Positions 40,268 to 50,926 of a DNA stretch of 64,000 nucleotides are shown here, piece by piece. Source of the DNA: Chaetoceros tenuissimus (lineage: Eukaryota > Bacillariophyta > Thalassiosirophyceae > Chaetocerotales > Chaetocerotaceae); NCBI GenBank assembly GCA_021927905.1, contig BLLK01000019.1:310001-374000 (forward strand), written 5' to 3'. The translations under genes were made by a program, and so were the position numbers. The notes under the pieces were generated by a model. It saw only the letters and a list, made by a program, of their open reading frames with translations, was not told the origin of the DNA and ran no database searches. Each line of letters opens with the position of its first letter. The first letter of the stretch is position 1.

Positions 40268-40432
40268 GTGTGTTATGTGCTATCGTGCCATCAAGAATCA
40301 AGAAGAGAGCAAGAAGGAAAGGATGAGTTAAATAAGTGAACAACTGTCAGCATAGCAAATCAGAAACACAAGAGATATGCTACAAATTAGACAGAAATAA
40401 GGCATCCATTGCAATTTCATCGAACATATGCT
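40268..40432 (+). repeat. Diverged direct repeat, copy 2
   Basis: Counterpart of 39344-39530, on the other side of the MITE-like element. It is about 20 bp shorter. Confidence 0.6.
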
Positions 40433-40911
40433 ACTTAGCGGAAAGATTACACATACAAAGGAGTGAACATTTATTGCGTACTGACAACCCATTCATCAAG
40501 TAGCACTTCTTACAGTTTGATCATTCAGTGGCCTTTTTGTTACAATTGTACTATTTGGTTGGGATCCATCATCTAACTCAAATGAATGACTCCTATAGCA
40601 ATACCTATGACCTCTTTCGTAGAAGCGCATATTCAATCTTGATTGTTCTCGATGTAAATAGAGTCATCTAATGCAAATATGCCAAAGTTCTGAAGAATAA
40701 TTTGTCTTTGAGATATTATCGAATAAATGTTAATATTTACTGTCCATTAACATCAATAGTTCTTGTCTTTTGTTATTCTCCAAAAATCAAGGAAATATGA
40801 AACCTTATTATTCTTCCATTCATAGTTTCACTTTTAATATTTATATTTCTTATGCATAATATTTTGGATGAAACTTCAATTTCATGATCCTATATATTAT
40901 AATGTAACTAC
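40433..40911. other. Intergenic
   Basis: 479 bp, very AT-rich towards the 3' end of the receptor gene. No gene recognised. Confidence 0.5.
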
Positions 40912-42471
40912 TTAGCATGAGCTTTCATCAGCATAGCTTCGTTGTTCGTAATACCTATTACTACTACTTTCTTGTGCTCCTGATTTTACACTCTGCCAAT
41001 TAAATTTTGAAACATCGTACGAAATATCATCAAAATTCGGAGTCGAGTGGCTAAAAGCACTAGGTCCTATACTTGATTTTCCGTCGGATGATACTGCGTC
41101 ACCATAGTTATAAGAAACTCCAGGTGAAGCGAATGAAATACCTTCATACTTTTCCAAGTCAGCAGTATCGGGTTTACTATCATCTACAAAACTATCTTCG
41201 TTTGCAACATCCATTTCAGCTTGAATTGCTGCTTCTCGTCGAAGCCGAATGTCGTCACTCTCCAATTGGACCATTGTAATGTTTTCCAAAAAGAAGTCAT
41301 CGCGATCTTCTCTGGATGAAAATATCAACTTCAAAGCTTCAATTAAAGGCATGTTGCTTCTATTCTTGGATCGGCGCAAATTATGAACTTTATGATATAG
41401 AAAAATGCATAGAATAAAGAAGCCTTCAAAGTTTTGCAGGAATACTCTCGAGTATACTCCAGCTCCTTCCTCTACATCATTTGATTCCAAAGATATAGCT
41501 AGTGGAATGTAAATGATAAAGACTGTAAGAATATATAGCGTTGCTTGGAAAGCTACGATTCTCGAGAATTTCAAACCATCTCGAGTACGTGTAGTTTTAG
41601 TTTCTTGAGAAGTATTGGCAGCTTCGATCGTTCTGCTGTTTGTATCCAGAGACGCTGGGTTACTATTTCGCGGCCCGGTACGAGAAGTTGTATTATTGCC
41701 TTCCTGAACTGTAGAGGAGGCACTCTCGACTTTTATTCGTTTCTCGAAAAGATAAGTATTAATGATTATGACCAACATGCACATGATCAATATACCAAAG
41801 ACAGCGTACACATAATAAAGTGTGGCCTTAAGATTTGCATAATATCCTGCCTCTGTATAAAGATAGCTACCATTATCATAGCACTCTTCTCCATCTGGAA
41901 CCCAGGTGCAATGAATAGGATATCTGGCAGTATAACAATGTGTGTTCAAAGGATCCGCATGATAGAACTCATCTTTCAAATATATCAAGGACACAACAAG
42001 ACTTGATACTAGTGAGAAGATATAAAAGAAAGGCTCAATGTATCTGGATATAGTTCCAGCCTTCAGTTTGAACACGAGGACGCATACATAGTAGATTGCC
42101 AACCATGCATTGCAAGGGATGTAACACATCTGAGCAAAGTTAGCTAAAAACCCCTGTGCCGTACAAGTTGCATCATTCCAAAGCATCGGTCCTTTGAACG
42201 GGTAAACATTATCCTTTGGCATCGGTAAGGTACCGGCTCCTATAGCTATATTGGCGATAAAAAGCGTCGTTGCAAAAAAAGCAATGATGCGATGATAGGT
42301 AGTTCTTAGTCCCTCCTTCGATCGATAGATGGCAAAGAAAATAATGAGACACGAGATAGCCGAGATGAGGTTAGACGAGAGGTTCAGATAGAAACTAGTC
42401 CAATTTTGGGCATCATTGTAAATTAATTCTGGTATGTAGTAGTATAACCAATCTGGCAGAAAGACTTCCAT
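40912..42471 (-). CDS. Seven-transmembrane G-protein-coupled-receptor-like protein, copy 1
   Basis: 519 residues, single exon. Seven helices can be traced, starting with LNLSSNLISAISCLIIFFAI and IIAFFATTLFIANIAIGA. A conserved extracellular Cys precedes helix 3 (NDATCTAQGF), and a Cys-rich second extracellular loop follows (HCYTARYPIHCTWVPDGEEC). Helix 6 is preceded by a long Ser/Thr-rich third intracellular loop. A polar C-tail starts after FFILCIFLYHKVHNLRRSKN. The layout resembles the cAMP-receptor-like (Dicty_CAR/secretin-like) group. Helix 3 is marked by the conserved block CYIPCNAWLAIYYVCVLVFK. The paralogue 50927-52366 is highly similar, down to the last residues ADESSC. Ligand unknown. 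Confidence 0.85.
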   Translation of the reverse strand: MEVFLPDWLYYYIPELIYNDAQNWTSFYLNLSSNLISAISCLIIFFAIYRSKEGLRTTYHRIIAFFATTLFIANIAIGAGTLPMPKDNVYPFKGPMLWNDATCTAQGFLANFAQMCYIPCNAWLAIYYVCVLVFKLKAGTISRYIEPFFYIFSLVSSLVVSLIYLKDEFYHADPLNTHCYTARYPIHCTWVPDGEECYDNGSYLYTEAGYYANLKATLYYVYAVFGILIMCMLVIIINTYLFEKRIKVESASSTVQEGNNTTSRTGPRNSNPASLDTNSRTIEAANTSQETKTTRTRDGLKFSRIVAFQATLYILTVFIIYIPLAISLESNDVEEGAGVYSRVFLQNFEGFFILCIFLYHKVHNLRRSKNRSNMPLIEALKLIFSSREDRDDFFLENITMVQLESDDIRLRREAAIQAEMDVANEDSFVDDSKPDTADLEKYEGISFASPGVSYNYGDAVSSDGKSSIGPSAFSHSTPNFDDISYDVSKFNWQSVKSGAQESSSNRYYEQRSYADESSC

Positions 42472-42884
42472 TTGACTTGTGTAGAGAAGTGAAAATATAT
42501 ATCTTATCCTAGCTAGCTTTGATTGAATGAAGAAGAAATCTAGAAATGTTTATTCGAATTTGCACAAGAGCACACGTGTGAAAAAGGATAAAGTACAAAG
42601 GTGGAGAAGGAGGAGAAGGAGACTGCTGCCAGCCAGTCAGTTGACGGATCCTAGTACGTGTGACTACTGGTTTCTTTAACGCATGTTAGTTTAGTGTTAT
42701 TTAACCTCTTTGATATGTCAACATGACGTCATCGTTGTTTCGAACTTTTTCCGGCAATTTTTCACTGTTTCTGGGATGAAAATCTTTTATTTTTGCTGAT
42801 CAAATATCTCTTCTATGAGAGTTTTGATTGGCCCTTATTTTCATTCATGCATGATTCACCTCCACAAGATAAAACGAGCAAGGC
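42472..42884. other. Receptor promoter region up to the LTR element
   Basis: 413 bp without a gene. Contains a CRE-like palindrome (listed separately). Ends at the target-duplication AAGGC of the LTR element. Confidence 0.5.
42724..42731. promoter_or_regulatory. CRE-like palindrome TGACGTCA
   Basis: Perfect 8-bp cAMP-response-element palindrome about 250 bp upstream of the receptor ATG. TGACGT-type elements control CO2/cAMP-responsive genes in Phaeodactylum through bZIP factors. One 8-mer can occur by chance, so the role is tentative. Confidence 0.35.
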
Positions 42885-43093
42885 TGCTGCAACAAGGGAA
42901 TGGTTTGCAGTTAGTGGGATTAACTTTGATGATTAGTTTAATTAATTATGAGCATTGTGAATGAAGAGGAAAGAACATGCTTCTCATTAGCCCTTCTCGT
43001 TTGCGTTTGATGACAACTCTTCGAAGTTCGTCAAGATTCCAATGACGCTAACAATGACGATAATCTAAATAGGCTTATTAGCATGTCGTAGCA
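42885..43093 (-). repeat. Long terminal repeat (3' LTR in the inferred orientation)
   Basis: 209 bp starting TGCTGCAACAAGGG and ending GTCGTAGCA. Base-for-base identical to 44350-44558. Confidence 0.95.
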
Positions 43094-43428
43094 CTATCCC
43101 CCTCATGATTTGCATTTCTCGATTTCATTTTTGACGATGGAAATCATTTTTGTGCTTCCTTTATTTATTTTTCCCAATTTTGTATATGTATATGTGCATC
43201 TCTTAACGTGAGACATGCTATATATTTGTATCTCTATATGAGATTTACTTCTAATAGACTACGCTATTTAAATTTGTATCTCTTTTTGAGATGAAGATTA
43301 CGCTATTTGAATTTGGCGCATCTTTTATTTATGTATTTCAAATATCTCTTCTCGAGAGAATAATGACTATGTACGCTTTTATCTTGGCGCATCTTTTATT
43401 TATATATATATTTTTCAAAGCTTTGGCA

Positions 43429-43804
43429 AGACCTCATTCTCACTTCCAGAGATGAGTCAAGCTTTGTATTGTAGACTTTTATCGATGAAGTCCTTTTTTA
43501 TCTCTTCTCGAGAGAATGATTATGTACGCTCTTTTTATTTTTGGCGCATCTTTTGTATGTTAAATTTATTTCAAAGCTTTTGTAAGACCTCATACTCACT
43601 TCAGAGATGAGTCGAGCTTTGTATTGAAGACTTTTTATCGATGAAGTCTTTTATTTATTTATTTTTGTTTATTTGGTACCATTTATTGTGGACTTTTTAA
43701 CAATGAAGTCCTTTATTTAAATATGCTTTTAGACCTCATACTCACTTCCAGAGATGAGTCCAGCTTTATGTATTGTTAAAGACTTTTTATCGATGAAGCC
43801 TTTT
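43429..43804 (+). repeat. Three imperfect 70-75-bp hairpin units inside the LTR element
   Basis: Units at about 43429-43500, 43585-43652 and 43732-43804, plus a partial one near 43685, each read AGACCTCATACTCACTTC, AGAGATGAGTC, GACTTTTTATCGATGAAGTC. Each can fold into two small stems (CTCAT/ATGAG and GACTT/AAGTC). A preceding stretch has repeated ATCTC-loop-GAGAT hairpins (43195-43370 and near 43500). Confidence 0.75.
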
Positions 43805-44349
43805 ATTTATTTTGAAGACCTCGACGAGTCTTGTCTTATGTTTTGTATATATGTTGAAAATTGAAAGAAGTATTACTATACTCACTTTTTATAGACTTCT
43901 TGAGTTCAAAATTTCCTGTCGATGTGATTAGGATTGCTACGGCATTGATCCTACCGTTCCTACCTCATCGTTAGTATTGCTAGCTTCTGTAGCATTGTTT
44001 TTGCGTAGTGCACACTTCTAGGAAGAAGCTTGTGCATCTCTATTTTGATTGCTCTTGATATCTCTTTCCATTTCTAGGAAAAGTTCTTGGTTGAAATTCT
44101 TGAGTATCCAATCATTAGTTCATACAACGACCTTGAAGCCTCTGAGGAATTGCTGCGCTCTTTGCAATCCTTCTATTGGACTAACATTGGTCTTCTGGTC
44201 GAACCACGATTGCCTCTTCTTAAAAGTCTTGATTTATCTTGACAAGCCGAACTTGCTTTTCCTCAACCTTGCTTTCGAGAGTACTTGCAATTATTGTTTC
44301 TAATTCTTTTCTTTATCTTCCATCATTGTTTTAAGCTATGAATTCATAA

Positions 44350-44558
44350 TGCTGCAACAAGGGAATGGTTTGCAGTTAGTGGGATTAACTTTGATGATTA
44401 GTTTAATTAATTATGAGCATTGTGAATGAAGAGGAAAGAACATGCTTCTCATTAGCCCTTCTCGTTTGCGTTTGATGACAACTCTTCGAAGTTCGTCAAG
44501 ATTCCAATGACGCTAACAATGACGATAATCTAAATAGGCTTATTAGCATGTCGTAGCA
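44350..44558 (-). repeat. Long terminal repeat (5' LTR in the inferred orientation)
   Basis: Identical to 42885-43093 and followed by the second AAGGC. Confidence 0.95.
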
Positions 44559-45115
44559 AAGGCGGCTTTTTGGCATTGTTTGAAGTGCATACGTATCTAT
44601 GAAGGTAGCTACTCGCGAGTAGATTGCTTCTTCATGCAATTCTTTGCGAGAGGAAAGGATGGACTTTTGGTAGCAATAGCGACTTCCGTATCTTAATTAC
44701 TAATGGCAACTGTTGCTCTGCAATTTCTAATAACTTTTTATGTATTGCATGTTTGTTTCAGAAGCTCCTTCTTGTTGTGAGATTCTTCTTGCTTAACGCT
44801 TCTTCTTTATTTCTCAGCAGCCAATACAGAGCCAATACGTCGCTACTATTGGTTTGTGTGTAATCCTATTGAATGTAAGTAGATATCTTGAGGATGCTTC
44901 ATGTTGAGAACTTGACTTGCAACAAAATGGTGTTGTTTTATTTTGTGTGAATTCCAAATTGTAGTAATTATTATTGTAGACCGCCTCAGCCTCATCATTG
45001 ATCATTTGATGCTCAATGTTATTACGTCAGAAATAGCCTATTATCAATGATGTCAAAAACCTATTTTCATGATATCTACATAGTGTTGATGACGTAATAC
45101 TTTGAAAATATATGT
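44559..45115. other. Accessory intergenic DNA
   Basis: 557 bp, no gene. Contains an inverted pair TATTACGTCA / TGACGTAATA near 45019 and 45089, just outside the next element. Confidence 0.45.
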
Positions 45116-45616
45116 GTACGTACCGTCATATTGAAAATTCCCCGTGCACGAAATTTAGGCCATTTTGCAACTTCTACTACTTTTTTTCTCGATGTCCGTT
45201 GGACTTCATTTTTGATCGGCGGGTGCACAACAATGGGCTGCACCCGCCGAATTAAAATGAAAACCTAGTCTTTGATATTCCAACACTAGTAGGCGTTGCA
45301 ATGCATTTTCGGGCTCTAATTTATTTTTGTGGGAATCGCATGTGTCCAAAATCAGAATTTCTCAGACATTTATGCTGGATGTCTAGTATTGCCGCAACGA
45401 ACACCACGGATAGATTGACGGCCGTCAAAGATAGCTTTTGTCCATTTTAAGGAGATTTAGATCGCTAATATCTTTTTTGTATCGTTTCTGTTGCTTTTTC
45501 TGCCAGATTCAGCAGAAAGAGCGTGAAAAACGGGTCTAGAAACAATTTCCGGAAATTCTCTATCTTTTCTCCATCCTTTCCTCTGCACGTGGAATTTTCA
45601 ATATGACGGTACGTAC
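45116..45616. mobile_element. Non-autonomous inverted-repeat element (501 bp)
   Basis: 33-bp terminal inverted repeats with one mismatch (45116-45148 and 45584-45616) begin GTACGTACCGTCATATTGAA. No clear target duplication, because the ends are self-palindromic (GTACGTAC). Inside are a 12-bp-stem GC-rich hairpin (arms 45216-45227 and 45239-45250) and a perfect palindrome TTGACGGCCGTCAA near 45416. No protein is encoded. I infer a MITE-type element. Confidence 0.72.
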
Positions 45617-47639
45617 GTAGACGATGTCGACGCAAAATGTTCGAACAAAATGTAGCAACGAAGTGCACACACAACATAAAATGAATGCAATATGTTGCGT
45701 AAAAATGAGGGGAACAAACAGACACTATTTAGTTTCCATCGTTCATATCTTAGAATGAGGAAGGCATGTGAGCGAATTTCATATCCATAGTTATCCTCAC
45801 GTACGAGTAGATCAGATTATCAGGGAGGAGTATGTTATTCCGTTGACTTTGCCAACTGTATCTTTTATAATCACTATCAACCCACGCACCATCTGAATCA
45901 AGTCAGATGTAAACGAAAAGGTTAGACAAGAGACGAAAAAAGCAGCCGTATGCTATTCCCAAAGGCATCTAACCCAAGCGAATATCATATCCAAAACAAT
46001 CTGGCGCCTATGCATTGCTGTCTTTTTTGAGAACTTTTGCTTCTCTCTTTTTATCAAAGTTTTCAGCCGTCCGGTATAGAATTTGAAACAAGAATGATGC
46101 ACTTCGAAAATTGTCAAGCAATCATAGGCATGAAAGAGAAAAGGATTTGACGCAGCATGTGTACGTGTATCTGCACTCAAATTTAGAAATCAAGATAGCT
46201 AAAGTCATATTTGTAAGCTATCTCAGGAGAAAAAGAATCAAATCAAAATGTAGAAAGTTGATGAAAATATTTAAATGCTCCTTGGAAGAAAGATTCTCAA
46301 AAATCATTCATGATGAGTGTTATATTTTTGTCAAAAGGACCGTCTGTAGCTACTTTTTCGCTGGCCTTATCAACCAGACAATCAATTCTTCCTTCAGTGA
46401 GTTTCTCAAACAATTTAATATCTGAGCCAAATCTTTAGTCTTCAAGGAAGACTTCGGTTCTTTCATGGGACAATTTTTCTTTTCAATTTTGACAAATACT
46501 CAATTTATGATAATATGAACATGCAACGAAAAATTTGATAGTACTGCACCATTGACAGCAGCAAATCTCAAATAAAATAGATACATCTTCATCAGATTTA
46601 GTTGTTCTTTGTCTCTTGGCACTATTCTTCTTCAAGACTTTCACCTTTCCTTAATAAATCACGCATATCTTTCATTACTTAGAAACAAAAGTACAAACTC
46701 ACCATGGTCAAATGATTTTTATATCGTATATCAATACCAATTCTCAGATGCTGAATCATCAATAGCTTCTTCATCTTTACTTTTTATTATACTATGCGGT
46801 GTGGAATTTTCAATATGCAAAGCTGCTTTCAATATTATACTTATTCCATTCGAATTTATGGACTTGCTTCTCGATGCTTCGTAAAGGTACGCGATTTGGA
46901 TAAATCAGTGTTCATTCAAAACTTTACCAATCCATAAAGATTGACAACAATCATTGTATTTAAAAGTGCATATCCTTGCCTAGAGAGACCTCTACCATAT
47001 AGCTTCACTATAACAAAAGACTATGCAAAGGCTTCGAAAGGCTACTTGTCTTTCCAAGTTTCAATCTTTGACTTTGCAACAAAAGCTACAAATACCTACT
47101 TCTTCCCTACAAAATACGTAGTGCTTCCTTCCAAACACGAGCAGCCATTGAAATGTATAGAGGATTTGTATAACAAGAGTGGTTTTGAGACATGACGACT
47201 CAACCAAAGACCATGATCAAAGACCAATACCTAATCTTACGTTTGTTTTTACATCACTCATACAAAGCAAATATATCCTCGATAATTCTTTGATTATGAT
47301 CAGAGAAACAAATACGTTTGTGCTCTTAATATTGAAACGTTCATAGTTTTGAAAATGAAACTTTTAACAATAACACTTGAGCATTCGCGTTATTATACTT
47401 TGCTCCATTTCTTCTATTGTAGACTCTAATGAGAAACATGATATGATTGAGGAAGACATTACTCTTGCTTGTGAATGGACAATCTCCTATAGTATCTCAA
47501 GTGCAGTGATCGCAGGTTGGCATCTTAACAAAGTGTGGACGCGAGGCCCTGCCCTTGATACAACTTCGCAAGTTAGAACCTTTTGGTTTATCTGATGCGA
47601 AGGATGAAGTATGCGTAAGGTATGGTGATAAAGTTGCAA
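45617..47639. other. Gene-poor accessory DNA
   Basis: About 2 kb without a supportable gene. Several open frames of 75-104 codons on either strand lack domains and look incidental or relict (for example 46609-46884 and 46941-47195, plus). The 17-mer GTGGAATTTTCAATATG at 46801 repeats part of the inverted repeat at 45589, perhaps a remnant of another copy. Confidence 0.4.
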
Positions 47640-48560
47640 CATTACTTATTTACTTAAACATAGAATGCTTTCAGATAGACTGGATAAACCTTAGCAAGAT
47701 CTCACCAAAGGAGATATTCTCAAAACTTCACGTTGGAGAAATTCTCTTCGGAAGAGGAACAGATACCTTGAACTTGTTCCTGAATACCTCAATTTTGGTT
47801 GATAGAGCAGCCTTGATGCGAGGATCTGCCTCATTCTCTTCAATTTCTCTTTCTACCTTATCCTTCGAATCAAGTATGGCATTCTTTCTAAGTTGCTGGA
47901 AATAATTTGTAAGCTCACTTCTCTCCCTCCTCTCCCTCCAGCCAAAATTGCTATCGTTATGTACAGTCAGTCAACAGAAACAACCAAATCTCCCTCACTC
48001 GAATAAAAGTATGATTACATCTCTTGGTGAACAAATCGATCATTTTTTGGGTAGCAACAAACATGAACTGGATCTTCACAACAACTGGATCTGGGTAGTT
48101 CTTTATTAGACATTTTCTTTCCATCTGCAGCTTGTACAAGACCATTGACGATCAAGTTTTGGAATCCTTGATTATCACACAAAGCAGTAGCAAGAACCAT
48201 AAGGGCATACAACCATTCGCGAGCCTGATCTAAACCTTCAGCAATCAACTTAATAGCCCCCTCGTTCTCAAACCAGCAATCGAAAACTTAATTACACGAC
48301 GAATAAAAGTACCTGGAGTCTTTTTGGGTGAAATTCGAACCATGTCAATAACTTCTCTGTGCAAATCTTCAACAGTAACTACTGACAATCTGCCAAGTAA
48401 TCAATAGATCCGATGCAGAAGACATATCCTCAGTGGCCCAGATTCAGCATCGATCACGGAAAACCACCCAATATCTTGCATGTAGAACCCAATTGTGAAA
48501 TCTTCCTTCCTTAACTGCATATTGTATCCAAGAAGACTTTTTTATTTTCTCTACCAAGCT
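47640..48560 (-). pseudogene. Decayed cytosolic-type isoleucyl-tRNA synthetase fragment
   Basis: Minus-strand segments in shifting frames follow IleRS order. They are YAVKEGRFHNWVLHARYW (about 48470-48520), VTVEDLHREVIDM and KKTPGTFIRRV (about 48300-48385), [20 protein letters not shown], then [17 protein letters not shown] with the KMSKS signature degraded to KMSNK. KNYPDP follows, then C-terminal FQQLRKNAILDSKDKVE and RNKFKVSVPLPKRIS (about 47740-47890). At least five frameshifts or stops and some internal deletions occur. The N-terminal half (HIGH motif, editing domain) is absent. It is a dead partial duplicate; the functional gene must be elsewhere. Confidence 0.85.
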
Positions 48561-49335
48561 TATTTCCAAGAAAACTATATAAACAAACTGTGATGAGTAC
48601 TACTAAATTGTACAGCAGATGAAAACAAAAAAACAAAGATGAACGTACCTAAACAGCGCCAAAATTCATCTGCTCGGAAAGGGACAATAAAACGAAACTT
48701 AGAGAAATGAATACTAGGAATTCGAAAGGATAAAAGAAAAGAAAGAACTATGTCCAATACATTGAAACTGATAAATGAAGCTATGCAATATTGCGATTTT
48801 TTAGTTGGTTTTCTGCAGCAGGCGAGGAAGCCAATGCTTTTCACAAAAAAATCTAGAGCATTCGTGTGTGAGAGGAAAAAATTTGAAAAATTGGCAGCCG
48901 GAAATCAACCGAAAACGGTCAGTCGGTTAAACGTCGAGTAGTCACTATACATGATACCAGTGGTGCCCCTTCTCTCTACGTCATTATGAATCTGCATTCC
49001 TGCAAGGATACTTTTCAAATGATTTACTCTAGGTGTTCTCGCATGGTGACATTTACGGATAAATCAATCACTCTTTATATTACTTATTGCCTCAACATTT
49101 GATACGACTGAGCACGACACTTTGTCTTCGTAGAGGTTTACGTACTTTGAATGGTATAAGGCAAGGAAGGGGGCTTCAATTAGGTTTCCCACCCCTCTTT
49201 TGATCAAGCTAAACCGTAATTTCCAGTTCGGTTTTTGTTCTGCACTGGGCCTCTTTGCAATTCTCTCGGTTCTCGGTCTAGGGAAGAGGAACCTTTCTCC
49301 CTTGTTACAATCTTTTGTAACTATAACTTGGACTC
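48561..49335. other. Intergenic
   Basis: 775 bp between the IleRS pseudogene and the ankyrin-type gene. Small frames only; no gene supported. Confidence 0.45.
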
Positions 49336-50190
49336 ATGTCTACAATGAAAACATTTCCTACAATATCCCAAGAGCCTCTCCCCAAAAAGAAACATATTGG
49401 CGTGTGGAAAAAGATTAGAAATGTAAAGAAGCTCTTGAAGAAGAAGGACAAAAGCCCTTCTGCTGCTGGTGCTATTGAGTTCTCCTCCGCCTCTGGAGTC
49501 TCTTCACTCATGTCCGAAAATCAAACTCCTTCTGGGTGGTGGATGAAAGGCCTAGCTCCAGAACTACAACAAAGGCAAAAGAAATTAGACGGTAATGATT
49601 TGGTCAATGTATCTGAAATTATATGTTCCATACCCGAGACACAAATGGAGATGGCGGTTAATATCCTTGACACTACAGGGTCCAATATGCTCCACCTAGC
49701 TTGCTACAATGGAACATCGCTTAGTTCCATCAACTATATATTTATAAATTGTTCAAATGAAAGCCGAATAAAGCTCGTAAACAGTCAAGATAAAGAAGGG
49801 TATATACCCCTTCATGTCGCTGCACAGTGCCTTTGTCGGGACAAGATAAGTTTCGAAGAAGGAATGAAGGTGATTGAAAGGTTATTCACAGTTTGCCCGG
49901 ATACGATCCATCATATAAATGATCATAAAGAGACAGTGATGGATCTAGTATACAAATATTTGCGTGATATTCACACGGAGAGTATAGAATATCAACGGCT
50001 GTACAAGTTATACATCGTCCTTCGAAGCTATTGTCATCAAGCATATAATATCAAGAAGGAGAAATGGGAAACTGAAGGGTATACAGCACCAAAAATATCT
50101 GAAGCCTCCAAATCAACATTGGATACAGCTTCTGATTTGACTGCGGATGAGATCACCCAAGTTTCCAACACAAATGCGACTGTACTTTAA
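49336..50190 (+). CDS. Ankyrin-repeat-like protein
   Basis: 284 residues, single exon. The basic N-terminus (HIGVWKKIRNVKKLLKKKDK) is followed by an ankyrin-type region: GSNMLHLACYNGTSLSSINY, NSQDKEGYIPLHVAAQCLC, then a weaker helix pair (VIERLFTVCPDTIHHINDHK, ETVMDLVYKYL). The pattern G-x-x-x-LH-A-C and G-x-x-PLH-A is the ankyrin signature found widely in diatom proteins. Adaptor function by protein binding is inferred. A Met three codons in is an alternative start. It is the only intact gene between the two receptor paralogues. Confidence 0.75.
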   Translation: MSTMKTFPTISQEPLPKKKHIGVWKKIRNVKKLLKKKDKSPSAAGAIEFSSASGVSSLMSENQTPSGWWMKGLAPELQQRQKKLDGNDLVNVSEIICSIPETQMEMAVNILDTTGSNMLHLACYNGTSLSSINYIFINCSNESRIKLVNSQDKEGYIPLHVAAQCLCRDKISFEEGMKVIERLFTVCPDTIHHINDHKETVMDLVYKYLRDIHTESIEYQRLYKLYIVLRSYCHQAYNIKKEKWETEGYTAPKISEASKSTLDTASDLTADEITQVSNTNATVL

Positions 50191-50926
50191 GAGCTTGAAG
50201 TTCGTATGTTTTAAAATATTTAATTTTATTTCTTGGCTGCATATGAATATGTTGAGTTTCTTGTTGCATAAATTATATTTCAATATGCCTAATATATTAT
50301 CCTTCGAAAGAATAATTTGAATGAAAAGCTCACTATCTAATTAATAATGAAAATTCCATTCATGAACATGCTCGTCATGATGATGTTTTATTCATTTGAT
50401 ACTTTATGAAAATAAATATGTTTATATTACTTTGATTCGAGAACAAAGAACTAAATATGAAATAGTGAGAGTATAATGTAGAGTTTAAAAAACATTTTTT
50501 TGTATTTTCATTTTTATATTTGATTGTCACCAGCAGCCAGCCCCCGAGGCGGCGTCGCTTTGCGACGTGCGTTAACAGCCAATGCGTTTTCAAAACAATT
50601 AGGTGCTAAATTCGCCAGAGACGTCGTTGTAAGATAAGAGTAAATATTGTCTTCAACTTCTTTCCTCTCATTATCCACTATTCTCCAACTCCACCTTTAT
50701 CATGTTGTGCAAGCCCAGTTGCATAAAAATGTATATCTACTACTACTTACAAAAACATGGTCCGCTCATTACATTGATCTTTTTGACAAGAAAATAGTGT
50801 GCATCAGAAGCAGAGGAGATAAAGACTTCTAGAATCATTATTTTTTACAACACATTTGGTTAAACGCACGAGTGAAACTTATATTTCTTTAACCTGACAC
50901 TGAAATGAAAATGATATGGCAACTTA
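50191..50926. other. Intergenic between convergent genes
   Basis: 736 bp. A GC-rich patch near 50540-50580 contains a 6-bp-stem hairpin (CGTCGC TTT GCGACG). No tRNA cloverleaf found. No gene. Confidence 0.45.

Larger units (their letters stand above)
42885..44558 (-). mobile_element. Miniature LTR retrotransposon (TRIM/LARD-like), 1,674 bp
   Basis: Identical 209-bp direct terminal repeats (42885-43093 and 44350-44558) begin TG and end CA. A perfect 5-bp target duplication AAGGC is at 42880-42884 and 44559-44563. Read on the minus strand, a purine run (AGGGGGATAG) abuts the left repeat, the position of a polypurine tract. This orients the element leftward. No clear primer-binding site and no intact gag or pol are present. 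The 1,256-bp interior is AT-rich with hairpin-forming repeats and a small decayed-looking frame near 44049-44340. Identical LTRs indicate recent insertion; replication would need enzymes supplied by another element. Confidence 0.93.

Noticed and set aside
41545-42006. 153-codon frame antisense to receptor copy 1
   Set aside because: Overlaps a well-supported 7TM gene and has no independent features.
47555-47905. 116-codon plus-strand frame beginning with QLRKLEPFGLSDAKDEV-like text
   Set aside because: Most of it is antisense to the IleRS pseudogene C-terminus. The resemblance of its start to an IleRS tail is too weak to claim a second fragment.
48340-48365. GGTTCGAATTTC-like sequence resembling a tRNA T-arm (B box) on the minus strand
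   Set aside because: It lies within the IleRS pseudogene and no other tRNA arms surround it.
50540-50580. GC-rich patch with hairpin, possible tRNA or small RNA
   Set aside because: No cloverleaf, no T-loop or A/B box consensus, and only one short stem.
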